From: Pirellulaceae bacterium
GTDB taxonomy: Bacteria > Planctomycetota > Planctomycetia > Pirellulales > Pirellulaceae
Length of the DNA stretch: 6,561 nucleotides
Direction: 5' to 3'
Assembly (NCBI GenBank): GCA_020846515.1
Contig: JADLDX010000170.1
Span: 1 to 6,561 of the forward strand
Part shown: positions 6,377-6,561 of the stretch, one piece after another
How positions within the stretch are numbered: position 1 is the stretch's first letter
How the letters are laid out: every line of letters begins with the position of its first letter
Position numbers and translations under genes: made by a program
Notes under the pieces: generated by a model
What the model was told of the DNA's origin: nothing
What the model saw: only the letters and a program-made list of their open reading frames with translations
Database searches by the model: none

Positions 6377-6385
6377 TGTAGTTCT

Positions 6386-6561
6386 ATGTTTCGTAGTCTT
6401 GGCAAAGTAGGCGTTGTTGCCTCGGTGTGTACAGCCATGTTGGTAGCGATGGCCACGGATGCTTCGGCTGGTCATCGCCATCGTCGCGCCAAGTCGAACA
6501 CCAATGCTTGTTGCTGTGGCGGTTCGGTGGCTCCAGTCGCTTATACCAGCAGCTATTCCGG
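6386..6561 (+). CDS. Small secreted Cys/His-rich protein, 3' end outside window
   Basis: The frame starts at ATG 6386 behind a good Shine-Dalgarno and is still open at the window edge; 58 full codons are visible. Residues 1-28 form a clear signal peptide: basic start MFRSLGK, a hydrophobic stretch, and an ASA cleavage site at 26-28. The mature part opens with a basic, His-rich run GHRHRRAK (29-36), then ACCCGG with three consecutive cysteines (42-44), then an Ala/Ser/Tyr-rich stretch. C15 lies inside the signal peptide and is not in a lipobox. I do not recognise a named family. Short exported proteins of this style are frequent in planctomycetes (recollection), and the His and Cys clusters could bind metal or form disulfides, which is inference. 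It is divergent from the EEP gene and seems to have its own sigma54 promoter, tandem upstream repeat and leader hairpin. Confidence 0.75.
   Translation, partial: MFRSLGKVGVVASVCTAMLVAMATDASAGHRHRRAKSNTNACCCGGSVAPVAYTSSYS

Larger units (their letters stand above)
5942..6385. other. Long intergenic region between divergent genes
   Basis: About 440 bp with no credible gene. The short open frames in it have no ribosome site and no recognisable protein. Apart from the separately listed tandem repeat, sigma54 promoter and leader hairpin, a weak imperfect stem is visible at 6014-6044 (ACAGG and CACT pairing with AGTG and CCTGT). No tRNA, no known riboswitch and no mobile-element end was recognised. 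Its length and the density of symmetrical elements near the right end point to regulation of the gene at 6386. Confidence 0.6.

Noticed and set aside
6272..6481. 69-residue minus-strand frame opposite the small secreted gene
   Set aside because: It is antisense to a gene with a good ribosome site and signal peptide, and its composition is not protein-like.

Overview
The window looks like chromosomal DNA of a planctomycete, most likely of the Rhodopirellula/Pirellula/Blastopirellula type. This is an inference from gene content, not from a marker gene. It carries large secreted multidomain proteins that join phosphoesterase folds to carbohydrate-type beta-propellers, a BNR/Asp-box protein, weak or absent Shine-Dalgarno sequences at most starts, moderate GC, and a short exported Cys/His-rich protein.

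Layout. 1-300 (+) is the 3' end of a BNR/Asp-box propeller protein. 377-1621 (+) is a complete major facilitator superfamily exporter, whose start codon abuts a 30-bp near-perfect palindrome. 1731-3857 (+) is a secreted fusion of a metallophosphatase-like domain, a glycosidase-type propeller and a C-terminal beta-sandwich. After a 40-bp gap comes the convergent gene 3898-5841 (-), a secreted fusion of an endonuclease/exonuclease/phosphatase (EEP) domain with a four-Asp-box sialidase-like propeller. The roughly 540-bp spacer 5842-6385 separates divergent genes and is rich in regulatory sequence. It holds a sigma70-like promoter with an adjacent palindrome for the EEP gene, a tandem 12-bp repeat, a very good sigma54 (-24/-12) promoter match and a 10-bp-stem hairpin in the presumed leader of the last gene. 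6386-6561 (+) is the start of a small secreted protein that runs off the window.

How the parts may work together. Three of the five genes encode propeller proteins of the kind that act on polysaccharides outside the cytoplasm, and two of these carry unrelated phosphoesterase folds at their N termini. A reasonable but unproven reading is a small locus for exported enzymes that process a phosphate-bearing or otherwise decorated glycan or nucleotide-sugar-like substrate, with an adjacent exporter under its own operator. The final gene appears to be a separate, sigma54-controlled unit. No RNA gene, insertion sequence, CRISPR array or origin was seen.
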